A DNA stretch of 12,993 nt from Euryarchaeota archaeon UBA19 (GTDB lineage: Archaea; Thermoplasmatota; Poseidoniia; Poseidoniales; Thalassarchaeaceae), in assembly GCA_002502175.1 (NCBI GenBank), contig DAPQ01000062.1, forward strand, positions 1,048-14,040. Reading direction: 5' to 3'. Position numbers and translations under genes: made by a program. This document shows, piece after piece, positions 6,499-12,993 of this stretch. The notes under the pieces are model-generated. The model was not told where the DNA came from, ran no database searches, and was given only the letters and a program-made list of their open reading frames with translations. Each line of letters begins with the position of its first letter. Within the stretch, counting starts at the first letter, position 1.

Positions 6499-7059
6499 AT
6501 GTTCATGCGACAGTTCCTGGCCTTGCTGATGGTAGCGATGCTCGCCCTTTCAGTCAGTGGCGCCGGTGAAGCAGGTGTCAACGATTCCACATCAACTGAA
6601 GGAACTGGAATCGCATCGCTAAGTCATGCCGATATGGTCATAGAAAATACCGAATTCGAAATCTCGGTTACGCTGGATGAAGGAAACAACATAAGCAAAA
6701 TCGAATGGATTACACAAGTCTGCATAAACACAGGTATTTGCTGGCCTCCGCAGAAGACTTTGTTAGTTGATTCTGGAGACGGACTTACCTTCACTGGATC
6801 CGTACTCATCGACGATTACGCAACATATGCCAATTGGCGCTTCGACATAACCCGAAGCGATGAGAGTACCGAGACTGTTCCAGAGTCTGGATTCGGGTGG
6901 AAAGTTTGGTCTGATTGCTGGTTTGATAACGGCACTTGGGGCGGACCTTCAACCGATTGTCAGGAGGAAAATGATGACTCATCACTACCCGGCTTTACGA
7001 TAATTACCGCAATGGCAGGAATTGGAATAGCAGTTTTATCTAGAAAAAACGATGATTGA
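6499..7059 (+). CDS. Secreted protein with DsbD-N-like Cys motif and PGF-CTERM-like tail
   Basis: Counting from the ATG at 6499, this is 186 residues: a signal peptide (1-22, MRQ then a hydrophobic run ending VSGAG), a short Ser/Thr-rich linker, one beta-rich domain (about 45-155), and an acidic stretch followed by SLPGF, a hydrophobic helix (about 166-180) and SRKNDD, a PGF-CTERM-like sorting signal. The domain has TQVCINTGICWPPQK (Cys75, Cys81). The same C-x5-C-aromatic-Pro-Pro arrangement carries the active cysteines of the periplasmic N-terminal domain of DsbD. A second pair lies at Cys140 and Cys154 in a Trp-rich segment. The DsbD membrane and thioredoxin parts are absent. A TTG at 6481 would add six residues; the ATG gives a better signal peptide. 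A TATA-like AAAATAAC at about 6448-6455 would give a short leader. The redox role is inference. Confidence 0.8.
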   Translation: MFMRQFLALLMVAMLALSVSGAGEAGVNDSTSTEGTGIASLSHADMVIENTEFEISVTLDEGNNISKIEWITQVCINTGICWPPQKTLLVDSGDGLTFTGSVLIDDYATYANWRFDITRSDESTETVPESGFGWKVWSDCWFDNGTWGGPSTDCQEENDDSSLPGFTIITAMAGIGIAVLSRKNDD

Positions 7060-7084
7060 ATAATGGATAAATCAGCGGGTAGTT

Positions 7085-9415
7085 GTGAGTATCGTAGATT
7101 GCCTACCAATCCACCTCCTTGAGAGGTGTCTAATACGTGAAGGGGCTTTAGTTGAAAATCCAAAATTCGTTCTTCACTGGATGAGAACAGCGATACGTCT
7201 GGATGAATGTCCAACATTCGATGTAGCAAGAGTTATTTCTAACGAACTTGATTTACCATTGATTATCTATCAAGGAATAGACGAACGCTATCCATATGCG
7301 TCCTACAGACATCATAGATTTCTGTTGGAGGGGGCAGCTGACGTAGAAATGCGCACCAAAAAATTCGCCATCAAACACCTAGTCCACGTGACTAGAGAGA
7401 ACAACCGTAGTCCAGCACTTCTCGACCTAGCGAAGGATTCCGCATTTGTCGTTACAGATATGGTTGATTTAGAGCCCTGGAAAGAATGGACGAAGTCAGT
7501 AACTATGATAACATCTGTAGTGGAAGTTGATTCACATTGTGTACTTCCCAGACCTGTTTTTGGAAAAAGCCGTGATCGACCATTCCGATTTAGAAACTCA
7601 ACTAAGAAGAAAATCTCCAAGCGATTAGAATTTGAATGGCCAAAATTAAATCTCAAAGTCAGAACTTTACCCGAAGACTGGGAACCTCCATTCGAACCGC
7701 TTAGCCCAGTAAAAGAACTGCAAAAGGATGGTGGGAAATCTATCCTTAGGGATTGTAATATCGATCCAACTGTTGTACCAATTGTGGATATGAAAGGAGG
7801 ACATTCGGAGGCTACAAGCCGATGGGAAGAATGGTCCAAGAATAATCTTCGTAGTTACCATCGAAGAAGGAATAATGCGGCGGATAGAGAAGGTGTAAGC
7901 GGTCTTTCTCCATGGTTGCACTATGGAATGATTGCGTCAACTAAGGTAGTTAGAGATGCTAAAAAAATAGGTGGGAAAGGTGCAGAAAAATTCCTTGATG
8001 AAATGCTTGTTTTCCGAGAACATGCCCAACACCACGTCCACGATACAACAAATGCAGAATCATGGAATAACATTCCTACTTGGGCCAGGGAATCATGGAG
8101 TCAAAGATTCCCTAACTTTGCTAATCTTCCCAAACTGCAGATTGAAAGGGGAAATACTCGGGATCGAATCTGGGACGCAGCACAAAAAGGTCTAGTTCGG
8201 CATGGAGTAATGCACAACAATGTTCGGATGACATGGGGCAAAGCAATCGCAGGCTATCGTGCAAATCCAGAAGAAGCGATGGCTCTAGCCTTGGAACTGA
8301 ATAATCGGTATGCATTGGATGGTAGGGATGCCAACTCAATAGCAGGGATACACTGGTGTTTTGGCCTATTCGATAGACCATTCGACCCACCAGGTCCTAC
8401 CATGGGTAGAATTCGTAAGAGGCCAACTTCTAGGCATCTAGACCGTATTGATATTGAAAAATACGAAGATTGGACTACTGCTCCTACAAATTTTAAGAAA
8501 TTGAATGTCGGGGTAATTGGAGGAGGTCTTTCCGGGCGATTTGCAGCTAGATTGCTGATGGACCTAGGCCATGATGTAACAATTTTCGACAAAGGTACGA
8601 GGGCGAGTGGCCGATTATCCAACAGACAAACAGAACAAGGCATATCATTTCAGATGGGCACTAGATACCTAGATTCTATTCCAAAATGGATGATGAGATA
8701 CGTGAATGATTGGAAAAATAGAGGTTATGTGGATATCCAAAAGAATCGTTTGGCCCCTGCCAGACCATTTCCAGAATTACTGGAAAATATTGCTGAAGGA
8801 ATTAATGTAATCCAATCAGTAAAAATTGAAAATATCAATCAAACACAAGATATTGTTGAACTATCTGGAACTAGAGAAGGTGAAAGTTTTGCCTCCACAC
8901 ACGACCATGTTATTTTGGCAATACCAATTGAACAGGCCCAAATCCTGACTAAAGATACAGAATTGGAATTATCTGGAGAAAGTGAATCATGTTGGGTCCT
9001 CTGGGGGCCTTGTGAAAGGGAGGTCGAAAAAATCCCTAAAGGATGGGAATTGAATTTCGAGATATCTGATGAGGGAATGTTAGAGATACGATTAAGTCCT
9101 GAAATTAGTGAACTACATCGAGAAAAAGATAAGCAACAAATGATAGAATATGTTACCAGTTCGTTAGGACTGAATCCCACCGATTGGAAGTCACATCGAT
9201 GGACATATAGCAGACCTGTAGAAGGTCCTAGAAAAGTGATTACTAGTGCTAATATTTCAGTAATCGGTGATGCTTTTGGTAAAGACATAGGTACTGCTGG
9301 GGCGGCTTTCGATTCTGCTGCAAGATGCATTTCAAATTTGCATCTACATCCTTTCACTCCACAGGAATTCGATGCTGGGAGTAGACAGTCGAATCTTTCT
9401 TCTTGGACAAATTGA
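7085..9415 (+). CDS. Class II-like CPD photolyase fused to a renalase-like FAD oxidoreductase
   Basis: The N-terminal ~460 residues look like a class II photolyase. An alpha/beta domain has LPLIIYQGIDERYPYASYRH and RFLLEGAADV (about 57-87). The helical FAD domain has GLSPWLHYGMI (273-283), FLDEMLVFREHA (303-314), RIWDAAQKGLVRHGVMHNN (361-379), RMTWGKA (381-387) and NNRYALDGRD (406-415). The ending is atypical: FGLFDRPFDPPGPTMGRIR. After a ~12-residue linker comes a second flavin enzyme (about 473-752). Its Rossmann motif is VGVIGGGLSGRFAARLL, with Asp502 ending strand 2. Next come the renalase/amine-oxidase-like GRLSNRQTEQG and a C-terminal FAD-contact motif VIGDAFGKDIGTAGAAFDSA (726-745). 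The first half would repair UV-induced pyrimidine dimers using light. The second might reduce or supply flavin, but that is inference. The first in-frame start after an upstream stop is GTG 7085, with AT-rich sequence (TGAATAAT, 7057-7064) about 25 bases before. The oxidoreductase half is AT-rich. Confidence 0.88.
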   Translation: MSIVDCLPIHLLERCLIREGALVENPKFVLHWMRTAIRLDECPTFDVARVISNELDLPLIIYQGIDERYPYASYRHHRFLLEGAADVEMRTKKFAIKHLVHVTRENNRSPALLDLAKDSAFVVTDMVDLEPWKEWTKSVTMITSVVEVDSHCVLPRPVFGKSRDRPFRFRNSTKKKISKRLEFEWPKLNLKVRTLPEDWEPPFEPLSPVKELQKDGGKSILRDCNIDPTVVPIVDMKGGHSEATSRWEEWSKNNLRSYHRRRNNAADREGVSGLSPWLHYGMIASTKVVRDAKKIGGKGAEKFLDEMLVFREHAQHHVHDTTNAESWNNIPTWARESWSQRFPNFANLPKLQIERGNTRDRIWDAAQKGLVRHGVMHNNVRMTWGKAIAGYRANPEEAMALALELNNRYALDGRDANSIAGIHWCFGLFDRPFDPPGPTMGRIRKRPTSRHLDRIDIEKYEDWTTAPTNFKKLNVGVIGGGLSGRFAARLLMDLGHDVTIFDKGTRASGRLSNRQTEQGISFQMGTRYLDSIPKWMMRYVNDWKNRGYVDIQKNRLAPARPFPELLENIAEGINVIQSVKIENINQTQDIVELSGTREGESFASTHDHVILAIPIEQAQILTKDTELELSGESESCWVLWGPCEREVEKIPKGWELNFEISDEGMLEIRLSPEISELHREKDKQQMIEYVTSSLGLNPTDWKSHRWTYSRPVEGPRKVITSANISVIGDAFGKDIGTAGAAFDSAARCISNLHLHPFTPQEFDAGSRQSNLSSWTN

Positions 9416-9457
9416 TTGTACGTAGGTTTGATTTTCTGATTGAATCTAGAGGCGCCC

Positions 9458-10138
9458 ATGGGTGGCGGTGCTAACGAAACAGGATTCATCGATTTGATCT
9501 TCGAAGAATTGACTCCAGAGGAGATGAATTCGAAAGCAGAGTCATTCTATCAAGAAATGAATAAGCGACGAACTACGCGGCATTTCTCAACACGCGAGGT
9601 GTCGCGCTCGCTTATTGAAGCGGCAATCAAAACCGCTGGAACTGCACCATCCGGGGCTCATTTACAACCTTGGACATTCGTAGCGATTTCTAATCCGGAA
9701 TTGAAGCAGAAGATTCGTCAAGCGGCCGAAGAAGAGGAGAAGAAAACATACTCTGAACGGATGCCGGAAGCATGGTCTGAAGTTCTCAGGCCGCTTGGTA
9801 CGGATGCAGTCAAAGAACACATTACGGATGCTCCTTGGGTAATCGTCCTGTTTAGGCAAAATAAGCGACTACGAGATAATGGAGAATGGGGGCCAACCTA
9901 CTATTCTCAGGAATCCTGCGGAATCGCTGCTGGATTGTTTATCGCTGCAATTCAGAATATGGGATTGGTAACACTAACCCACACTCCTTCTCCAATGGGA
10001 TTCTTGCGTGAAATCTTGAAACGTCCCGAGCACGAGCATGCGATGCTGTTGATGCCGGTAGGATATCCTGCGGATGATGCTCAGGTGCCTAACCTAAATC
10101 GTAAACCTCTAGAGGAAATCTCAGAATTTTTTGAGTGA
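9458..10138 (+). CDS. Iodotyrosine-deiodinase-like FMN nitroreductase
   Basis: This nitroreductase-fold flavoprotein closely resembles human iodotyrosine deiodinase (IYD). From the ATG at 9458 it has 226 residues, with NKRRTTRHFS (about 35-44) and TAGTAPSGAHLQPWTFV (about 59-75) binding FMN. The lid carries Glu94, Tyr98 and Lys119 at the spacing of human Glu157, Tyr161 and Lys182, which bind the zwitterionic tyrosine substrate. LVTLTHTP (170-177) supplies the threonine near the flavin N5. The end has LLMPVGYPADDAQVPNLNRK, also as in IYD. The membrane anchor of animal IYD is absent, so it is cytosolic. IYD reductively removes iodine or bromine from halotyrosines. That activity is likely, though the physiological substrate in a marine archaeon is unknown. 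A TTG at 9440 would add six residues. It follows the photolyase fusion by 42 bases on the same strand and may be co-transcribed. Confidence 0.9.
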   Translation: MGGGANETGFIDLIFEELTPEEMNSKAESFYQEMNKRRTTRHFSTREVSRSLIEAAIKTAGTAPSGAHLQPWTFVAISNPELKQKIRQAAEEEEKKTYSERMPEAWSEVLRPLGTDAVKEHITDAPWVIVLFRQNKRLRDNGEWGPTYYSQESCGIAAGLFIAAIQNMGLVTLTHTPSPMGFLREILKRPEHEHAMLLMPVGYPADDAQVPNLNRKPLEEISEFFE

Positions 10139-10161
10139 ATCAGAGGGTACCCTATGATTCA
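10136..10161. terminator. Palindrome holding both stop codons between convergent genes
   Basis: TGAATCA, a G/A mismatch, AGGGTACCCT and TGATTCA form a 26-base near-perfect inverted repeat. Its left edge is the TGA of the deiodinase-like gene and its right edge is the reverse complement of the TGA of the small membrane protein. On the plus strand a run of seven Ts follows at 10170-10176, so it probably ends the rightward transcript and may act in both directions. Confidence 0.65.
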
Positions 10162-10368
10162 TCGTTCTCTTTTTTTGTCGGATATGTTACCCAATATAAT
10201 CAAGCCACCAAAGCCACCGATTATCAGGCATATCGCCGGAAAAGTGGTCTTCGCTAATGCTCCGTACGGCTCGATTAGATAACTACCAATCAGGAGCCCA
10301 ATCAGCCCGGTTAGAACAGGAATAAGGTGATATGGCCAAGGAAGGTTATCAGCGAATCTCTCTTCCAT
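10159..10368 (-). CDS. Small membrane protein, 69 residues
   Basis: This unknown protein has two predicted membrane helices, at about 11-34 (PYHLIPVLTGLIGLLIGSYL) and 41-60 (TTFPAICLIIGGFGGLIILG), and a charged C-terminus SDKKRER. The ATG at 10368 is the natural start. It lies 49 bases downstream of another small membrane protein gene on the same strand and is probably the last gene of that transcript. The AAA codons for its two lysines double as the T-run of the opposing terminator. The hydrophobic pattern and clean start favour a real gene, but no family is recognised. Confidence 0.7.
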   Translation of the reverse strand: MEERFADNLPWPYHLIPVLTGLIGLLIGSYLIEPYGALAKTTFPAICLIIGGFGGLIILGNISDKKRER

Positions 10369-10417
10369 GCATTGTCTGGCCGGGAGAATAACAATGAAGA
10401 AATTTTGTCAGTCGAAA

Positions 10418-10690
10418 TTATTCATTTTTCGTCGCGAGGTCTAGCAAATCATTGATTGCACTCGGATTACGAATCACCATCTGACCAACGTATAGCAGGT
10501 AAGCAGCTAGCGGCAGATATAGCCCGAGAATAATCGGGTGAGGGCCTATTGTGAATAATGGAATTGAGTAACCAATTAGAGGAATCAGAACCCAAGGAAT
10601 TAGGCCTCGATTCTTAGAATAAACCATTACGGGATATCCTATTCCACAGCCTAAAAGAAAGAAGACAACGGTCATCGCGGTTATGTCCAT
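10418..10690 (-). CDS. Small membrane protein, 90 residues
   Basis: Three predicted membrane helices lie at about 6-25 (MTVVFFLLGCGIGYPVMVYS), 31-49 and 53-71, with SKNRG forming a basic loop after the first. The C-terminal 18 residues (NPSAINDLLDLATKNE) form a soluble tail. The family is not recognised. The gene starts 31 bases after the EamA transporter gene ends and precedes the 69-residue membrane protein, so all three may be one transcript. A role as partner of the transporter is possible but rests only on proximity. Confidence 0.72.
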   Translation of the reverse strand: MDITAMTVVFFLLGCGIGYPVMVYSKNRGLIPWVLIPLIGYSIPLFTIGPHPIILGLYLPLAAYLLYVGQMVIRNPSAINDLLDLATKNE

Positions 10691-10721
10691 AGAATGTTTC
10701 GAGGGGCGTGAAGATTTAGTG

Positions 10722-11621
10722 TTAACTTGCCTTATCCAATGGCTGTACTGGTGGTGCTAGGAAAACTAACGCTATTCCTGAACCAACAATCAGCACTCCA
10801 CCAGCCCAATCAGCAATACTGAGCGCCTCATCGAACAAAAAGAAGCCATACATTGTCGCGATAAGCACTGTACCATAGGAAAATGCACTTACCCAAGCTG
10901 CGTTGGCCTTGTGATAAGCCATAGTTATCCCTACTTGCCCCCCACCTGCTCCGATACCAACTCCTACCAATGCGGCAAAGGTATGGAGGTCTAAACTAAA
11001 CAAATCTGGAGCCGCCTGAATAGTTGAGCCTGCGACTGAAAAAACTGCGAACCAAAATACAACTGAGGTGGCAGAATCTGTATTTCTCAATTCTCTGACA
11101 TAGATGTATGCTAAAGCAGCAAAGAAACCTGAACCAAGTGCAAGCAAAGCATACGGCTCAACTGATTCTAAATTGGGTGAGACTATCAGTACAATCCCAG
11201 TAAATGCAGTAATTACGAGAGCGATTACAGAAGGCTGTACCTTCTCGGCAATTATTCTACCAGATAGTAATGCTACAAACAAAGGAGCGGTATATTGCAA
11301 GGTTACGGCTTGACCTAGAGGGATTTTTGCTAATGAAGAAAAATACAGAATCATCGCTGTTAGGCCGACTGCACAACGTAGGAACATCGTCTTTGAATCA
11401 TTAATTTTCAATGATATTCCACGACTTAATGCAAAGGCAACAACTGCGAATGCTATCACAGCAGAACGAACCAAAATCACCATCCAAACATCGACACCAT
11501 CCAAGTCACTTGTGTACTTGACCAAGGCATTCATCGTACCGAAGCAAAGGCTTCCGAAAATCATCCATAGCACAGCTACATGGGGTGTATCAACCGGGTC
11601 GGACAAACTCAGAGCCCCCAA
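10722..11621 (-). CDS. EamA/DMT-superfamily transporter
   Basis: The 299-residue protein has about ten membrane helices in two EamA repeats (about 17-147 and 155-290), the standard layout of the drug/metabolite transporter superfamily. Typical features are the first-helix IFGSLCFGTMNALVKY, the LGQAVTLQYTAPLFVALLS segment closing repeat 1, and ANAAWVSAFSYGTVLIATMYGFFLFDEAL in two parts across repeat 2. The substrate cannot be predicted; relatives export amino acids, nucleotides or other metabolites. The start is TTG at 11621, because the next ATG (codon 20) lies inside the first helix. This gives a 13-base overlap with the ParA gene, so translation of the two may be coupled. No promoter is visible of its own. 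Confidence 0.9.
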   Translation of the reverse strand: MGALSLSDPVDTPHVAVLWMIFGSLCFGTMNALVKYTSDLDGVDVWMVILVRSAVIAFAVVAFALSRGISLKINDSKTMFLRCAVGLTAMILYFSSLAKIPLGQAVTLQYTAPLFVALLSGRIIAEKVQPSVIALVITAFTGIVLIVSPNLESVEPYALLALGSGFFAALAYIYVRELRNTDSATSVVFWFAVFSVAGSTIQAAPDLFSLDLHTFAALVGVGIGAGGGQVGITMAYHKANAAWVSAFSYGTVLIATMYGFFLFDEALSIADWAGGVLIVGSGIALVFLAPPVQPLDKAS

Positions 11622-12556
11622 CGTGATTCGAGCACACTGGAAACTTGCTGGTAGTCCTGGCCACCATTGCTGTTAGGGTCATGAAGATGGATTGGTATGC
11701 CATGGCTGGGTGCTTCTGCCAACTTGATATTACGTCGGATTGCTGGCTCGATTAGTAATTCAGGGAATGCCTCCTTTACCTCACTTGCAACCTGTTGATT
11801 GAGCAAAGTCGGGGCGTGCATGGTAAGCATAACCCCGTCAACTCCCAATCTCGGATTTAGAAGGCCTCTAACCTCTCTAATTGTACCAGCTAACATGGCT
11901 AGTCCTTCGAGGGCAAAATACTCCGTTTGAACTGGAATAATTATTCCATCACTTGCGACCAGTGCATTGATTGTAACTATACCCAATGAGGGGGGAGTGT
12001 CAATAATTACAACATCATAATGCGGCAAAAGTGGGGCTAATGCCTCCGACAGCCGCCGTTCTCTACCAAGTTGTCTCAACATCTCTTGTTCTAGGCCAAC
12101 GAGCGAGCGATCTCCTACGATTATGTGAACGCCATCAACCGCGGTCGCATGGCGACTTTCCACCGCACTCTCTGGATTGAGAATTAAATCTCGAGTGGTG
12201 GTTTTGACTCGACTCTTGTTTACTCCAAGACCTGTTGCGCAATTACCCTGTGAATCTGCGTCGACAACCAATACCTTGTGACCGCGTAAGGCTAATTGCG
12301 CAGCGATGTTGATTACACTCGTCGTCTTTCCAACTCCGCCTTTCTGATTGATGATGGTAACAACCCTAGCCCTACCATCAGGGGTGGGCCCTGATTTGGG
12401 CAACTCAAGAGGAGTTCTTGCCCGTGCTGTACTAATCTCATCAACGGAGTCTAAAGTCGGCAGCCCCTTGTCTTCGACCTCAGTGAATTCAGCATCGATA
12501 ATCAGCGGTGCTGAGCCTGCCTCAGGCAGATCTTCCACCTCTCTATCAGAGGACAT
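11609..12556 (-). CDS. parA: ParA/Soj-family partition ATPase
   Basis: ParA-type ATPases form ATP-dependent dimers on DNA and position chromosomes, plasmids or other cargo. Counting from the ATG at 12556, the protein has 315 residues. After about 60 acidic, probably disordered residues come the deviant Walker A INQKGGVGKTT (about 69-79), Walker A' VVDADSQGNCATGLG (about 97-111), Walker B VVIIDTPPSLG (about 182-192) and the Soj-type motif RRNIKLAEAPSHGIPI (about 274-289). The CATGLG and EYFALEGL segments place it with Soj-like chromosomal ParA rather than MinD. No ParB gene or parS-like site is visible, and the next gene is a transporter overlapping by 13 bases. A TTG at 12610 would add 18 residues (SPPSAEGAR region). 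I prefer the ATG, which sits just after a hairpin. No good TATA box supports either start. Confidence 0.92.
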   Translation of the reverse strand: MSSDREVEDLPEAGSAPLIIDAEFTEVEDKGLPTLDSVDEISTARARTPLELPKSGPTPDGRARVVTIINQKGGVGKTTSVINIAAQLALRGHKVLVVDADSQGNCATGLGVNKSRVKTTTRDLILNPESAVESRHATAVDGVHIIVGDRSLVGLEQEMLRQLGRERRLSEALAPLLPHYDVVIIDTPPSLGIVTINALVASDGIIIPVQTEYFALEGLAMLAGTIREVRGLLNPRLGVDGVMLTMHAPTLLNQQVASEVKEAFPELLIEPAIRRNIKLAEAPSHGIPIHLHDPNSNGGQDYQQVSSVLESRWGL

Positions 12557-12557
12557 A

Positions 12558-12576
12558 CGAGCGCCTTCGGCGCTCG
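12558..12576. promoter_or_regulatory. Perfect hairpin next to the ParA ATG
   Basis: CGAGCGCC and GGCGCTCG form an 8-pair perfect stem around a TTC loop (GAA in the sense RNA), ending two bases before the ATG at 12556. If translation starts at that ATG, the hairpin lies in the leader and could limit ribosome access. If it starts at TTG 12610, it is simply coding sequence for PSAEGAR. Confidence 0.4.
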
Positions 12577-12648
12577 GAGGGCTGTTCAATCTGCCGACAC
12601 TTACGAACAATCCAAACGACTTTAGCGGACTGAATCCAATGCGCCGAG

Positions 12649-12993
12649 TCAGTTAGAGGGCGCCCAGAAATGATACCAACCTAGTAGCCTTGCATTCTCA
12701 GCATCCATAACACAAACAACATCGTGATTTCTGTTATTGCCATCCGTCCAAGATTTCTCTACATTGACGGTGACTGCACCTTCTCCCAAACTAATTGGAA
12801 TTAAGTCGAAGATTTCGTTATCTTGAGTTACCGATAGTCTGTAGCCGTACTCGACGCCTTCTCCCCATCCTCCACTTCCATCATTGATGTGCATATTCAA
12901 TCCTGGATATCTTGAGGATGAGAGTAATCTAGACTCCAATGAATTCATGGTTAATGTTTCAGGTATAGCGTTACGATTCCATTGAACTGTTCC
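12649..12993 (-). CDS. Unknown protein, 5' end cut off by the window
   Basis: The frame stays open through the right edge: 15 codons (reading GTVQWNRNAIPETLT) precede the first internal ATG at 12948, so the true start lies outside. The visible 114 residues are mixed hydrophilic and beta-like, with a Gly/Trp stretch GSGGWGEGVEYGYRLSVTQ, a central IFDLIPISLGEGAVTVNVE and a Trp-rich end LGWYHFWAPSN. There is no signal or membrane segment in the visible part. I do not recognise a family; a beta-sandwich domain is a guess. It lies 92 bases upstream of the ParA ATG on the same strand and may share its transcript. Confidence 0.6.
   Translation of the reverse strand, partial: GTVQWNRNAIPETLTMNSLESRLLSSSRYPGLNMHINDGSGGWGEGVEYGYRLSVTQDNEIFDLIPISLGEGAVTVNVEKSWTDGNNRNHDVVCVMDAENARLLGWYHFWAPSN

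Noticed and set aside
7312..7839. Minus-strand frame of 175 codons
   Set aside because: It is antisense to the photolyase N-terminal domain, with no recognisable features.
8839..9489. Minus-strand frame of 216 codons
   Set aside because: It is antisense to the oxidoreductase half, whose FAD motifs are clear on the plus strand. The frame is Ser/Pro/Cys-rich as expected of a shadow and has no motif.
9458..10138. General nitroreductase without specific function
   Set aside because: The lid segment with the Glu-Tyr-Lys spacing and the SGAH and PVGYP blocks fit the deiodinase branch better than generic nitroreductases.
11609..12610. Plasmid or integrated-element origin marked by ParA
   Set aside because: No ParB, replication initiator, integrase, tRNA junction or flanking direct repeats are visible, and the motifs fit chromosomal Soj-type proteins.

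Overview
The window looks like a piece of a planktonic marine Euryarchaeota genome, most likely Marine Group II (Candidatus Poseidoniales). This is inferred from gene content and not from any search. Archaeal markers are ribosomal protein S8e, SRP19, an MCT-1-like PUA protein, and TATA-like boxes about 26-30 bases upstream of start codons, which suggests leaderless transcripts. The marine photoheterotroph signature is a proteorhodopsin-type proton pump, next to secreted proteins ending in a PGF + membrane helix + basic tail (a PGF-CTERM-like sorting signal).

Layout. Bases 1-247 hold no gene I can support. From 248 to 3547 a large surface protein (four FAS1 domains, a cysteine-rich insert, a type 1 copper domain, C-terminal sorting signal) is transcribed divergently from the rhodopsin gene, and both have a TATA box about 27 bases before the start. 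A strong hairpin closes the rhodopsin gene. A leftward block follows: S8e, SRP19 and a GNAT acetyltransferase, read as one operon, with thrH upstream of it. Rightward genes then are the PUA protein, a 54-residue membrane protein missed by length cut-offs, a secreted protein with a DsbD-N-like CxxxxxC[WY]PP motif, a 776-residue fusion of a class II-like photolyase with a renalase-like flavin oxidoreductase, and an iodotyrosine-deiodinase-like nitroreductase. A palindrome containing both stop codons separates these from a leftward block: a partial unknown gene at the right edge, a ParA/Soj ATPase, an EamA transporter and two small membrane proteins.

How the parts may work together. Light is a shared theme: a proton pump predicted to be blue-tuned (Gln at the tuning site) and a photolyase that may carry its own flavin oxidoreductase. 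Two of the encoded proteins are predicted to be exported and anchored by the same sorting route, one carrying copper and adhesion domains and the other a thiol motif. The S8e-SRP19-GNAT block is ordinary translation and secretion housekeeping. The ParA-EamA block has no ParB and no clear joint function.

The best candidates for something little described are the photolyase/renalase-like fusion, the archaeal deiodinase-like enzyme beside it, and the stand-alone DsbD-N-like surface protein.
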